Shown: piece by piece, positions 40,975 to 50,068 of the stretch
How positions within the stretch are numbered: the first letter of the stretch is position 1
How the letters are laid out: every line of letters begins with the position of its first letter
From: Brevibacterium album DSM 18261
Lineage (GTDB): Bacteria > Actinomycetota > Actinomycetes > Actinomycetales > Brevibacteriaceae
DNA: 64,000 bases
Assembly (NCBI RefSeq): GCF_000426445.1
Contig: NZ_AUFJ01000012.1
Location: 186,001-250,000 of the forward strand
Direction: 5' to 3'
Notes under the pieces: generated by a model
The model's input: only the letters and a program-made list of their open reading frames with translations
Told to the model about the DNA's origin: nothing
Databases searched by the model: none
Translations under genes and position numbers: made by a program

Positions 40975-42534
40975 ATGACGACAACGACTCCCCTGCGCGC
41001 GAGCGAGGACCGCTCCCTCTCCGGAGGGATGCGGCGGCTCTTCCGCGTGCTCGAGGTCATCGAGGCCATCGGCAACAAGCTGCCGCACTCGTTCTGGCTG
41101 TTCTGGATCCTCTCGGGGGTCCTGGGCGTCGTGAGCGCGCTCCTGGCGGCCGGAGGCGTGCAGGTCACGCCCCCGGGCGAGACGGAGGCCGTGGCCGTGA
41201 AGTCCATGCTCACCGGCGAGGGCCTGACGATGGTCTTCGGCACGGCGCTGGAGAACTTCGCGGGCTTCGCGCCGCTGCCGATCATCGTGAGCGTGATCAT
41301 CGGCGTGGCCGTCGCGGAGCGCTCCGGCGTGCTGGCCGCGCTGCTGCGCGTCACCATCGAGAGGCTGCCGGCGAAGTGGGTGACGTTCTCCGTGGCCTTC
41401 GCGGGCATGATCTCGCACGTCATGTTCGATGCGGCGTTCATCGTGCTGCTGCCCCTGGCCGCGCTCGCCTTCCGCGCGGTGGGGCGCAGCCCCGTGCTGG
41501 GCCTGCTGGTGGCCTACACCTCGATCTCGGCCGGCTACAACGCCTCGCCGCTCGTCACCCCCTCGGACGCGATCCTCTCCGCCCTGTCCACGGAGGCCGC
41601 CAGGATCGTCGACCCCGAGTACGTCGTCTCTCCGCTGGGCAACTACTTCTGGGCGATCGCCTCCTCGATCGTCCTCTCGATCACGATCACCCTGGTGGTC
41701 GAGCTCGCACTCGCCAAGCGCGCGGACCTGCAGGCGGACGTGGATGCGCTGGGAGGGGAGCCCGCGCACCTGGCGATCTCCGCGCGGGAGCGCCGCGCGC
41801 TGCTGACCTCCTTCGCGGTCCTCGCCGTCTACGCCCTCGTCATCGCCCTGGCCCTCGTGCCGGAGTCCTCGCCCCTGCGCGGGGAGGACGGCGGGATCGT
41901 CCAGTCGGTCGTCATGAAGAACATCGCGGTGTTCATCGGGCTCGGATTCGTGCTGCTGGGCATGGTCTACGGGCGCATGGTGGGCGAGTTCACGGCGCTG
42001 CGGGACGTGCCCGAGGCGATGGCCGGCGGCCTGCGCACCCTCGCCCCCGTGCTGGTCCTCTTCTTCGCGATCAGCCAGTTCCTCGCCTACTTCAAGTGGA
42101 CGGGCATCGGCACCGTGATCGCGGTGAACGGCGGGGGCTGGCTGCAGACCGCGGGAATGCCGCCGCTGCTCCTGTTCGTCCTCGCGATCGCCCTCATCTC
42201 CGTCATGAACCTCATCATCACGAGCGGCTCCGCCATGTGGTCCCTGCTCGCGCCCATCCTCATCCCGATGTTCATGTACCTCGACATCCCGCCGGAGACC
42301 ACCCAGCTCGTCTACCGCATCGCCGATTCCTGCACGAACGCCATCACACCCATGAGCGCCTACTTCGTGCTGGCCCTCGGCATGGTCCAGCAGTACCGGA
42401 AGTCGGCGGGGATCGGCACGGTCGTCTCCTTCACCCTGCCGCTGGCGCTCACGATGCTCGCGGTGTGGACGGTGCTGTTCATCGTCTGGTACCTCCTGGG
42501 CCTGCCGATCGGGCCGGGAGTGAGCGTCCGCTGA
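40975..42534 (+). CDS. AbgT-family transporter
   Basis: A 519-residue membrane protein with about 11-12 helices. The AbgT signature SGSAMWSLLAPILIPMFMYL (about 425-444) and RIADSCTNAITPMSAYFV (about 455-472) are clear. Known members import p-aminobenzoyl-glutamate or export sulfonamides. ATG 40975 follows GAAGGAG. It is divergent from an amidase and convergent with an Lrp-type regulator, with a strong terminator between them (42543-42570). Uptake of a conjugated amino acid followed by amidase cleavage is the simplest reading. Confidence 0.9.
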   Translation: MTTTTPLRASEDRSLSGGMRRLFRVLEVIEAIGNKLPHSFWLFWILSGVLGVVSALLAAGGVQVTPPGETEAVAVKSMLTGEGLTMVFGTALENFAGFAPLPIIVSVIIGVAVAERSGVLAALLRVTIERLPAKWVTFSVAFAGMISHVMFDAAFIVLLPLAALAFRAVGRSPVLGLLVAYTSISAGYNASPLVTPSDAILSALSTEAARIVDPEYVVSPLGNYFWAIASSIVLSITITLVVELALAKRADLQADVDALGGEPAHLAISARERRALLTSFAVLAVYALVIALALVPESSPLRGEDGGIVQSVVMKNIAVFIGLGFVLLGMVYGRMVGEFTALRDVPEAMAGGLRTLAPVLVLFFAISQFLAYFKWTGIGTVIAVNGGGWLQTAGMPPLLLFVLAIALISVMNLIITSGSAMWSLLAPILIPMFMYLDIPPETTQLVYRIADSCTNAITPMSAYFVLALGMVQQYRKSAGIGTVVSFTLPLALTMLAVWTVLFIVWYLLGLPIGPGVSVR

Positions 42535-42542
42535 GGTAGGGC

Positions 42543-42570
42543 CGGGCACGGGCGCGGCTGCCCGTGCCCG
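42543..42570. terminator. Bidirectional hairpin terminator between AbgT and Lrp genes
   Basis: CGGGCACGGGC and GCCCGTGCCCG form an 11-bp stem with a six-base loop, in the 42-base gap between convergent stops at 42534 and 42577. The symmetrical position just past both stop codons marks it as a bidirectional terminator. Confidence 0.7.
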
Positions 42571-42576
42571 AGGCGC

Positions 42577-43581
42577 TCAGTAGAGGTGGGCGGTCGCGGC
42601 GTCCTGGGCGCGCGACCACCCGCTGCGCTTGAAGGCCTGGAGCACGTGCGAGACCTCGAACGACTCCGCCTCCGCCGTCCACGGTGCGGAGGTCAGCTCC
42701 GCATGGAGCGCGGCCAGGTCCCTGCATGCGAAGTGGGCGAGCAGGTGCCGGTCGCCTCCCAGGGCGCTGAGGTAGCGGGTCTCCGTGCGGGCGAGGAGGC
42801 CCGCGACGAGACGGTCCGAGGCGCCGCGGGCGGCGGTGAGCACCACGAGGGCCTCGACGGGGAAGCCCAGCAGCTCCGGCTCCGCGACCACGCGGATGCG
42901 CAGGTAGCTGTGCTGCTCCAGCCAGGCCAGACGGCGGCGGACGGTGTTCTCGGAGACACGGCTGTGGGCGGCGAGGTCCGCCGTGGATATGCGCGCGTCG
43001 TCGGCCAGCAGGCGCAGGAGCACGCGGTCGCTGGGCGAGAGCTCTCCATGGGGTGCGGTCTGCGGTGGGAGCGGGGGTCTTCCGGACTCGCCCAGCGCCG
43101 CGGTCTCCGCGGGTGTGAGCACGTCCGGCCGCCATTCGCTCACGGAGCGGTGGTTGCGGGTGACGGTGTCGATGCGGAGGTCGGCGATCCCGTTGACGGA
43201 CGGCAGCTCGTCGAACACGAGGCCCGCACAGACCTCCGCGTCGATCCTGAGCTCCGCGAACACGGAGTGGGCGCCCGTGGTGGCGTAGGAGAACACGGTG
43301 TACGGCCGCGCGGCCAGGCCGCTGGCCACCGTGCGGGTCGCGCCCACCGCCGGGCGCACCCGGGCGATGGCGGTGCCGGTGACGCCGCGCACTCCGACGA
43401 CGCGGACCGTGCCGCTTGCGAGGAGCTCGGTTCCGCGGCGGGAGACGGAGCGCGCCGACTCCCCGAGGGCATCGGCGAGGGCGGCCCAGGTGGCGCGCGG
43501 CCGGATCTGGAGCGCGGCGATGATCCGCCGGTCGAGGGCGGCACTGCCCTCCTCGGGGCGCGGGGGCTGACGCTCGGACAT
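42577..43581 (-). CDS. Lrp/AsnC-type regulator, double-module
   Basis: A 334-residue regulator built of two Lrp-like modules. Each begins with a helix-turn-helix: ALDRRIIAALQIRPRATWAA near residue 15 and PSDRVLLRLLADDARISTAD near 190. Each is followed by a short alpha-beta ligand region. Two-module Lrp proteins of this length are common in actinobacteria. It is divergent from the C45-type gene across 98 bases, and convergent with AbgT. It therefore probably regulates the C45/aldo-keto reductase genes and perhaps the amidase/AbgT pair. An amino acid or derivative is the likely effector. Confidence 0.85.
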   Translation of the reverse strand: MSERQPPRPEEGSAALDRRIIAALQIRPRATWAALADALGESARSVSRRGTELLASGTVRVVGVRGVTGTAIARVRPAVGATRTVASGLAARPYTVFSYATTGAHSVFAELRIDAEVCAGLVFDELPSVNGIADLRIDTVTRNHRSVSEWRPDVLTPAETAALGESGRPPLPPQTAPHGELSPSDRVLLRLLADDARISTADLAAHSRVSENTVRRRLAWLEQHSYLRIRVVAEPELLGFPVEALVVLTAARGASDRLVAGLLARTETRYLSALGGDRHLLAHFACRDLAALHAELTSAPWTAEAESFEVSHVLQAFKRSGWSRAQDAATAHLY

Positions 43582-43679
43582 GGCGGAATCCTACGGCAGG
43601 GGCGGGCCGTGCGCGGAGTCACGTCCGTGGGATGATGCGGAGGAGGCCGCAGTCGTTCCACACGAGCAGAGGAGCACCC

Positions 43680-44828
43680 ATGGATCTCGTCGCCTTCCGC
43701 ACGGACAGCCCCGCCCCCGAGGTGCGGGGCCGGGAGATCGGTCTGCGCTTCGGTGCGGAGATCGCCCGCAGCGCACAGCTGTACCGAGATCTGTACCGGG
43801 ACCGCGGGATCGCCGAGGCGACGGTGGACCGGGTGATCCGCGGCTGTCAGGAGGCGCTCGCGGAATGGGACCCGGAGCAGTTCGCCGAGCTCGAGGCGAT
43901 GGCGGACGCGGCGGCGGAAGCCGTGGGGAGCAGCTCGGCCGCCGCGGGCCAGGAGGCGGGCAGTGCGCCCGGAGACAGCCTCGGGCGCGGAGCTCCGCTC
44001 GATGGCGTCATGGCGGTGACCGCGCGCACCGAGATTCTCGCGACGCTGGGCCGGGAGGCCCCGGGGGAGTGCTCCACCGCGGTCGTGCTGCCGCCGGGCA
44101 ACGCCGCGCCGTGGACGCTCCAGACCTGGGACTGGTACGCGGAGCTGGTGCCGCAGGGGCTCGTCCTCGAGTACACGAGCGGCGCAGGCAGGGGAGTGCG
44201 CACCTTCACGGAGTTCGGGGCGCCGGCGAAGATCGGGGTGAACGATGCCGGGCTGGGCGTGCACTTCAACATCCTGCACCACGACTCCGACCACGATGGG
44301 GGAGGTGTGCCAGTCCACGCCGTGGCCAGGCGGGTGCTCGACCGTGCGAGCACCGTGGCCGAGGCCGTGGAGATCGCACGTTCGGCCCGGGTGAGTGCGT
44401 CCACCGTGCTCACGGTGGTGACGCGGGAGCCGGATGCGGTGAGCATCGAGCTGTGCCCGGAAGGCGTGGGCGCGGTGCGGTCATGGACGGGAGGGACGGT
44501 GCCGGGGACCCGGGTGCTGCTGCACACCAACCACTTCCTCGCCCCGGAGCTGGCGGACGGTGACCGGGCGACGGCGAAGCTGACCGCGGAGCGCTATGCG
44601 CATCTGCGCGAGCGCAGCCATGGGCTGGACGTGCCGTCGAGCTCCGCCGGGCTGGCCCGGGCGCTGTGCGGACCGGACGGCGAGGGGGCTCCCATCTGCA
44701 TGCGCCCGGTGCCGGGCGGTGCGCCGGAGGAGCAGGGGGAGACACTGCTGACGGTCTCCCTCGACGTGGAGCAGGCGACGATGGACTGCCTGGCCGGCAG
44801 CCCGATGGAGTACGCGCAGGCGAGGTGA
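43680..44828 (+). CDS. C45-family (acyl-CoA:6-APA acyltransferase-like) N-terminal nucleophile hydrolase
   Basis: A 382-residue protein of peptidase family C45, whose members cleave themselves to expose a cysteine that then makes or breaks amide bonds. The cleavage/nucleophile region reads RTEILATLGREAPGECSTAV, so the Cys in GECST near residue 140 is the likely N-terminus of the mature chain. It is followed by WDWYAEL, APAKIGVNDAGLGVHFN and VTREPDAVSIEL, matching the family core. Start ATG 43680 follows GAGGAG. It is divergent from an Lrp regulator and followed by an aldo/keto reductase. It may hydrolyse an acyl-amine or beta-lactam-like side chain; the substrate is unknown. Confidence 0.8.
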   Translation: MDLVAFRTDSPAPEVRGREIGLRFGAEIARSAQLYRDLYRDRGIAEATVDRVIRGCQEALAEWDPEQFAELEAMADAAAEAVGSSSAAAGQEAGSAPGDSLGRGAPLDGVMAVTARTEILATLGREAPGECSTAVVLPPGNAAPWTLQTWDWYAELVPQGLVLEYTSGAGRGVRTFTEFGAPAKIGVNDAGLGVHFNILHHDSDHDGGGVPVHAVARRVLDRASTVAEAVEIARSARVSASTVLTVVTREPDAVSIELCPEGVGAVRSWTGGTVPGTRVLLHTNHFLAPELADGDRATAKLTAERYAHLRERSHGLDVPSSSAGLARALCGPDGEGAPICMRPVPGGAPEEQGETLLTVSLDVEQATMDCLAGSPMEYAQAR

Positions 44829-44935
44829 GGGGCGTCGTCCCCGCTTCCCGCCCCTTGCCTTCGAGTGCACTCCAGGACGTACGCTCCCGGTACGGCGGCC
44901 GGATCCCCGGCGCCCCCTGCGAGGATGGAGCACAC

Positions 44936-45985
44936 ATGAGCACGAAGACAGCACTCGGCGATCTGCAGGTCTCGCCCATCGGCTACGGCTGCATGGCGCT
45001 CTCCCACGTCTACGGCGGCGGCCTCACGGAAGCGGAGGCGCGAGCCGCCCTGCATGAGGCCATCGACGCCGGCATCACCTTCCTCGACACGGCGGACGTC
45101 TACGGCGAGCCGCGACCTGGAAGCACCGGCCCGGCAGGCACCAACGAGGAGATGCTCGCCCCGCTGCTGGCCGAACGCCGCGGTGACGTCCAGCTGGCCA
45201 CGAAGTTCGGCATCGCCGGCGACACCGTCGCACGCAGCGGCGACGACGGTGCGCCCCGCGTGGCCGCGAGCGGTGTGAACGGCCGCCCGGAGTACGTCCG
45301 CACCGCGAACGAGGCCTCCCTGCGGCGCCTCGGCGTCGAGACGATCGACCTCTGGTACCTCCACCGGCCGGACCCCGCCGTGCCGATCGAGGAGACGGTG
45401 GGCGCCATGGCAGAGCTGGTCGCACAGGGCCGGGTCCGGCACCTGGGCCTGTCCGAGGTCACGGCCGAGGAGCTCCGCCGTGCCCATGCGGTCCACCCCA
45501 TCACGGCCGTCCAGTCGGAATGGAGCCTGTGGTCGCGGGACGTGGAGGCCCATGTGCTGCCGGCCTGTGCGGAGCTGGGGATCGGCTTCGTGCCCTACAG
45601 CCCGCTTGGACGCGGTTTCCTCACAGGCACCCTGACCAGGGAGGACGTCGCCGGGGACTTCCGCGGCGGGACAGCCCGCATGGGCGAGTCCTGGGACGCG
45701 AATCAGGCTGCCCTGTCGCTCGTGAGCGAGATCGCCGAGGCCGTGGGCGCCTCGAACTCGCAGGTGAGCCTCGCGTGGCTGTTCGCGAAGGGGAGGGAGT
45801 TCGGCGTGCCGACGGTGCCGATCCCCGGATCGCGGCGCGCTGCGCGCATGATCGAGAACCTCGCGAGCACGCGGGTGGAGCTCACGCACGAGCAGGTCGC
45901 GCGCCTCGACGCCGTGGCCGGCCTGGTCCGCGGCACCTGGAACATCCACGAGAACCCCGCCTGGATCAGCTCCGGGAGGGAATGA
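44936..45985 (+). CDS. Aldo/keto reductase
   Basis: A 349-residue NADPH-dependent oxidoreductase of the aldo/keto reductase barrel fold. The catalytic residues are visible: D and Y in FLDTADVYGEPR (about 43-54), K in LATKFG (about 88) and H in WYLHRPD (about 145). The NADPH-site stretch PYSPLGRGFLTGTL lies near 222-235 and VPIPGSRR near 298. Start ATG 44936. It follows the C45 gene by 107 bases and converges on the SDR gene with six bases between, where a hairpin terminator lies. The carbonyl substrate is unknown. Confidence 0.9.
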   Translation: MSTKTALGDLQVSPIGYGCMALSHVYGGGLTEAEARAALHEAIDAGITFLDTADVYGEPRPGSTGPAGTNEEMLAPLLAERRGDVQLATKFGIAGDTVARSGDDGAPRVAASGVNGRPEYVRTANEASLRRLGVETIDLWYLHRPDPAVPIEETVGAMAELVAQGRVRHLGLSEVTAEELRRAHAVHPITAVQSEWSLWSRDVEAHVLPACAELGIGFVPYSPLGRGFLTGTLTREDVAGDFRGGTARMGESWDANQAALSLVSEIAEAVGASNSQVSLAWLFAKGREFGVPTVPIPGSRRAARMIENLASTRVELTHEQVARLDAVAGLVRGTWNIHENPAWISSGRE

Positions 45986-45986
45986 G

Positions 45987-46006
45987 CGCCCTCACTCGCG
46001 AGGGCG
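45987..46006. terminator. Hairpin at the convergent AKR/SDR stops
   Basis: CGCCCTC (45987-45993) pairs with GAGGGCG (46000-46006) around a six-base loop. It spans the tail of the SDR gene and the six-base gap to the AKR stop. It fits a bidirectional terminator, although the stem lies partly inside the SDR coding end. Confidence 0.45.
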
Positions 46007-46852
46007 GACCCACACCTCGCTGATCGAGGCCTCGGCGGGGGCGTCGACGACGTGCCGCACGGAGCGCGCCACGCTCTCCGGCTCCAGGCGCACGTCCCGC
46101 TCCTGCACCGGGTAGGAGTGCTCCAGGCTGTTCATCGGGGTGCGGGTGGGGCCGGGGGCCACGGTGGAGACGCGCACGCCGTCGCCGGCCACCTGCTGCC
46201 GGAGGCCGTCGGCCAGCGCCTGCACTGCGTGCTTCGCGGCGGAGTACACGGTGTGGAACGGCACGGACGTCCGCGAGGCCCCCGATCCGATGAACACGAC
46301 CGTCCCCTTCGCAATCCGCAGCCACGGCAGCAGCACGCGGGTGAGCTCCGCCGGCCCCACGACGTTCGTGGCCAGCGACTCCCGCCAGTCCTCGATCGTC
46401 GCGTCCTCGACGGTGAACCGCCGGGCGACCGCCGCATTGTGCACGAGGACGTCGAGGCGGCCGAAGGGGCGGACCTCCTCGTCGAAGATCACCTCGAGCG
46501 CCGCCGGCTCCTCCAGGTCCGCGAGCACCGGGATGACGCGTGCCGGGCTGCCCGTCACCGCGGCATTGCCCGCGCCCTGTGCCTCACCCCCGCCGTGCAT
46601 CTCCTCCGCGAGCTGCGCGACCGCGCTGAGCCGCGGCCAGTCCCTGCCCACCGCGATGACCACATGGTCGCGGGCGAGCTCCTTGACGATCGCCGCCCCG
46701 ATGCCGCTCGATCCGCCCGTCACCACCGCCACCTTCTGCGGGGAGCGCGGGCGGAAGTCGTTGAACTCGACGACATCGGCCTCCTGATCCTCCATGCCCG
46801 CGGGCACCGAGTCGGCGGGGGCGATGGAGCGGGGGAACGGGTTCTCAGGCAT
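45992..46852 (-). CDS. Short-chain dehydrogenase/reductase
   Basis: A 286-residue SDR oxidoreductase. The cofactor loop TGGSSGIG is near residues 45-52, the catalytic pair YSAAK near 197-201, and the serine near 184. The long N-terminal stretch of about 35 residues before the fold is unusual; an internal ATG at residue 20 is an alternative start. It stands alone on the minus strand between a convergent aldo/keto reductase and the luciferase-like gene, with a 9+9 inverted repeat at 46871-46914 upstream. The substrate is unknown. Confidence 0.85.
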   Translation of the reverse strand: MPENPFPRSIAPADSVPAGMEDQEADVVEFNDFRPRSPQKVAVVTGGSSGIGAAIVKELARDHVVIAVGRDWPRLSAVAQLAEEMHGGGEAQGAGNAAVTGSPARVIPVLADLEEPAALEVIFDEEVRPFGRLDVLVHNAAVARRFTVEDATIEDWRESLATNVVGPAELTRVLLPWLRIAKGTVVFIGSGASRTSVPFHTVYSAAKHAVQALADGLRQQVAGDGVRVSTVAPGPTRTPMNSLEHSYPVQERDVRLEPESVARSVRHVVDAPAEASISEVWVRPRE

Positions 46853-46870
46853 ACACGCATTCTCTCAGTT

Positions 46871-46914
46871 CGGCGTCACGACTGCGGGACGCGCGGCTCT
46901 GGCGGGTGACGCCG
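46871..46914. promoter_or_regulatory. Inverted repeat between the luciferase-like and SDR genes
   Basis: CGGCGTCAC (46871-46879) and GTGACGCCG (46906-46914) are perfect 9-base inverse complements, 26 bases apart. The position, just after the luciferase-like gene stop and before the SDR start, allows a terminator of the ABC operon or an operator of the SDR gene. Confidence 0.35.
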
Positions 46915-46941
46915 CCGGGCGGTTCTGCGGCGGGGACACGC

Positions 46942-48075
46942 TCAGCGCCAGCCGAGGGCCGGGAACACCTCGCCGGCCAGCAGCTCCAGTGAGCGCATGG
47001 TCTCGGCATGGGTCGCGGGCACGGAGTGGACCTGGAAGGAGACGTCCGTGACGAGGCCCGCCGCCGGATCGAGCGTCTGCTCTGCCGCGAGCCCGTCCGC
47101 CACCTCCTCGGCGGTCCCGGCGAAGGTGTTGGTCACCCGCAGCACTTCCGCATCGCTGAGCCCCTCCACCGTGCGTCCGATGAGCCGCGGCGCCTCCTCC
47201 CGCAGTCCCGCCGCCGTGCGCGCGATGATCTCCTCCCGGTGGGCGGCATCCGTGACGAATGCCGTGCGCGAGGCGAGCACCCGCCTCCGCGCGCCCGCCG
47301 GCAGCGCCGCATCGTAGGCGGCGATCACGGGTCCCTGCAGATCGAGGAGGTCCCATTCCGGGTGCTCCTCCGGCCGCGGCTGCGAACGCGAGAGCATGAG
47401 CCCGTCCCCGCCCGCCCCCGCGTGCGCGCCTCCGCCTTCGGAGAAGGTGGCCTGCCAGATGCGCCCGGCCAGGGGAGGCGCGGCAGAGCCCGCCGCCGAG
47501 GCCGCCCCCGGGAGCTCCGCGACGGTCGGATAGAGCGCGTGCCCTGCTGCAGCCGCGTCGCCCGCGAGCAGCCCGCGCAGCACGGCCAGCTTCTCCGCCA
47601 TGAGCTCGCGGCGCTGAGCGAACTCCGCCCCGAACGCCGGGAACGAACGCGGATTCCCGCCCGAGCCCAGACCCAGCTCCACGCGGCCGCCGGAGAGCAG
47701 ATCGAGGACTGCGGCATCCTCGGCGACGCGCACCGGGTTCTCCATGGGAAGGGTGACGATGGCGGTGCCGAGGCGGATCGAGCTCGTCCGCTGCGTCGCC
47801 GCGCTCAGGAGGACGAAGGGTGAGGGGAGCCCGCCCTCGGCCCGGTGGAAGTGGTGTTGGGCGACCCAGGCGGTCTCGAAGCCCAGCTCCTCCGCGTACG
47901 CGATCTGCTCGAGCGCGTGTCGGTAGCGGCCACCGGCCGCCTCGTCCTCCATGAGCCGGGTGAAGAACCCCAGCCGGAGGGGCCGCGCCTCCGGAGGCGC
48001 GGCCTCCGCGGACGTGCCCTCTGCGGCGCCTGTCCCCGTAGGAGTCCTCTGCGCGGACGCGCGTCGCTCCGTCAT
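46942..48075 (-). CDS. Luciferase-like FMN-dependent monooxygenase (LLM class)
   Basis: A 377-residue flavin oxidoreductase of the bacterial luciferase fold. The first strand and active-site loops read LRLGFFTRLMEDEAAGGRYR (about 38-57), then TAWVAQHHFH near 74-83 and RVELGLGSGGNPRSF near 138-152. Start ATG 48075, preceded by a GGGAGAG site; the longer TTG start is less likely. It ends the minus-strand ABC operon, 52 bases after the fused ATPase. Such enzymes often oxidise or desulfonate compounds imported by the neighbouring transporter, so it may process the cargo. Confidence 0.85.
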   Translation of the reverse strand: MTERRASAQRTPTGTGAAEGTSAEAAPPEARPLRLGFFTRLMEDEAAGGRYRHALEQIAYAEELGFETAWVAQHHFHRAEGGLPSPFVLLSAATQRTSSIRLGTAIVTLPMENPVRVAEDAAVLDLLSGGRVELGLGSGGNPRSFPAFGAEFAQRRELMAEKLAVLRGLLAGDAAAAGHALYPTVAELPGAASAAGSAAPPLAGRIWQATFSEGGGAHAGAGGDGLMLSRSQPRPEEHPEWDLLDLQGPVIAAYDAALPAGARRRVLASRTAFVTDAAHREEIIARTAAGLREEAPRLIGRTVEGLSDAEVLRVTNTFAGTAEEVADGLAAEQTLDPAAGLVTDVSFQVHSVPATHAETMRSLELLAGEVFPALGWR

Positions 48076-48127
48076 CCTCGTCTCTCCCAACCCCGTCTCC
48101 TCATTTTCGTCCCTCGGCCGCTCACGC

Positions 48128-50068
48128 TCAGATCGACAGCGCCTGGTGGTCGAGGACCTGGGTCTCCAGCGGTCGGGGAATGGCTCCCAGGAGGCGCTTC
48201 GTGTACGCCTCCTGCGGCTGTGAGAACACCCGGCCCACCGGACCGGACTCCACCAGCCGTCCCGCCGACATCACCGTCACGGTGTGCGCCACCTGCCGCA
48301 CCACCGCGAGGTCGTGCGAGATGAACACGTACGTGAGCCCCAGCTCCCGCTGCAGCCCGTCGATGAGCTCGAGGATCTGCGCCTGGACGGTCACGTCGAG
48401 GGCGGAGACGGCTTCGTCGAAGACGACGAGCTCCGGCTCGATCACGAGCGCCCGGGCGATGGCCACGCGCTGCAGCTGCCCGCCGGAGAGCTCGCGCGGA
48501 CGCCGTGCGGCCAGCGAGGGATCGAGCGCCACCCGGTCGAGCGCGCGGGCCACGAGCCCCTTCCGCTCCGCCTTGGATCCGATCCGGAAGTTCCGCAGCG
48601 GCTCCTCGATGCTCGAGCCCACGGAGTGCACGGGATCGAGGGCGCTCGCCGGGTTCTGGTGCACGAGCTGCACCGTCCGCCTGAACGCGCGCAGACCCCG
48701 GCGATCGAGGCGGGTCGCATCGAGCTCGCCCACCCGGATCGCGCCCGACTGAGGTGTGAGGAACCCCGTCAGGGCCCGCCCGATCGTCGACTTCCCGGAA
48801 CCCGATTCGCCCACCAGCCCCAGCGTGGTGCCGCGCTCCACCGTGAACCCCACGTCCTCGATGCCGATGATCTGCTCGCCGGCGTCGGCATCGTGCTCGT
48901 CCCGCGGCACGCGCGCGTACACCTGGGTCAGGCCGCTCACCTCGACGAGTGGGCGCGCCTCACCGCCGGCCCCAGCCGAGGTGCCGGAGTCCTCGCCGCC
49001 CGAGGCTGCAGCCACCCCGTCGGCCGCCTCGTCGGCCCCACCGGCCGTTCCACCATCCCCGCCCAGTGCCAGCAGGGACTGCATCGAGGGGGCATCGGCC
49101 AGCAGCCGGCGCGTGTACGCGCTCTCCGGGTGCCGCAGCAGGCGCGAGGCCGGCCCGCTCTCCTCGACGTGGCCGCGCCGCACCACCAGCAGCGCGTCGG
49201 CGCGCTCGGCGGCGACCGCGAGATCGTGCGTGATGAAGAGGATGCCGGTGCCGGCTTCGCGCCGCAGCTCGTCGAGCAGGTCGAGGATGCGCTTCTGCAC
49301 CGTGACGTCGAGCGCGCTCGTGGGCTCGTCGGCGATGAGCAGCTGCGGATCCACCGCGATCGCCGCGGCGATGAGCGCACGCTGCCGCATGCCGCCGGAG
49401 AGCTCGTGCGGGTACTGGTCCGCGCGCATCGCGGCGCGGTCGATCCCCACCCGGTCCAGCAGCTCGACCACGCGTGCGCGCCGCGCCTCCGCACTCAGCG
49501 CGGTGTGCAGGCGCAGGGACTCGGCCACGTTGGCGCCCACCGTCTTCACCGGGTTGAGCGAGGTCCCGGGATCCTGCGGGATGTATCCGATCCGCCGCCC
49601 GCGCACCCGCTTCCATTCGCGCGGCGAGAGCGCACCGAGGTCCAGCTCCGGCTCCTCACCGTACGTGCCCAGGACGACTGTGCCATCCGTGACCTGCGCA
49701 TTCTCAGCGAGCAGCCCGATCACCGCCGAAGCCGTGGTCGTCTTGCCCGAGCCGGACTCGCCCACGACCGCGGTCATCGAACCGGGCCGGATGGTCAGGC
49801 CCACGTCCCGGAGCGCGGGAACGGACTCGCCGCTGCGGGTGCGGTAGTCGATGCTGAGGCCCGAGACCGTGAGCACGGGGGGCTGCGCGTGCGCGCCGGC
49901 CGTCTCGGCGAACTCCTCCGGGTACTCGATCGAGTAGTCGGTGCCGATGGCGCTGCCGCGGCTCCTCGGATTTTCACTAGGGGTCCTTGTTTTCCCCCTG
50001 GTGGCGGAGTGAGGGGATGCCGATCCCGTCGGATCAGCGCCGGCCGCCTGCCTGTTCTGCTCGCTCAC
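48128..50068 (-). CDS. Fused double ABC ATPase (DppD-DppF type)
   Basis: A 646-residue protein with two nucleotide-binding domains. First: VGESGSGKTTTASA, LSGGMRQRALIAAAI and LLIADEPTSALD. Second: VGESGSGKSTIGRA, LSGGQLQRVAIARAL and LVVFDEAVSALD. A Gly/Ala/Asp-rich linker joins them. Start GTG 50068 overlaps the DppC-type stop by four bases (GTGA). An N-terminal region of ~60 low-complexity residues precedes the first domain. It energises the operon's two permeases. It is the second fused DppDF of the window, from an independent operon. Confidence 0.9.
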   Translation of the reverse strand: MSEQNRQAAGADPTGSASPHSATRGKTRTPSENPRSRGSAIGTDYSIEYPEEFAETAGAHAQPPVLTVSGLSIDYRTRSGESVPALRDVGLTIRPGSMTAVVGESGSGKTTTASAVIGLLAENAQVTDGTVVLGTYGEEPELDLGALSPREWKRVRGRRIGYIPQDPGTSLNPVKTVGANVAESLRLHTALSAEARRARVVELLDRVGIDRAAMRADQYPHELSGGMRQRALIAAAIAVDPQLLIADEPTSALDVTVQKRILDLLDELRREAGTGILFITHDLAVAAERADALLVVRRGHVEESGPASRLLRHPESAYTRRLLADAPSMQSLLALGGDGGTAGGADEAADGVAAASGGEDSGTSAGAGGEARPLVEVSGLTQVYARVPRDEHDADAGEQIIGIEDVGFTVERGTTLGLVGESGSGKSTIGRALTGFLTPQSGAIRVGELDATRLDRRGLRAFRRTVQLVHQNPASALDPVHSVGSSIEEPLRNFRIGSKAERKGLVARALDRVALDPSLAARRPRELSGGQLQRVAIARALVIEPELVVFDEAVSALDVTVQAQILELIDGLQRELGLTYVFISHDLAVVRQVAHTVTVMSAGRLVESGPVGRVFSQPQEAYTKRLLGAIPRPLETQVLDHQALSI

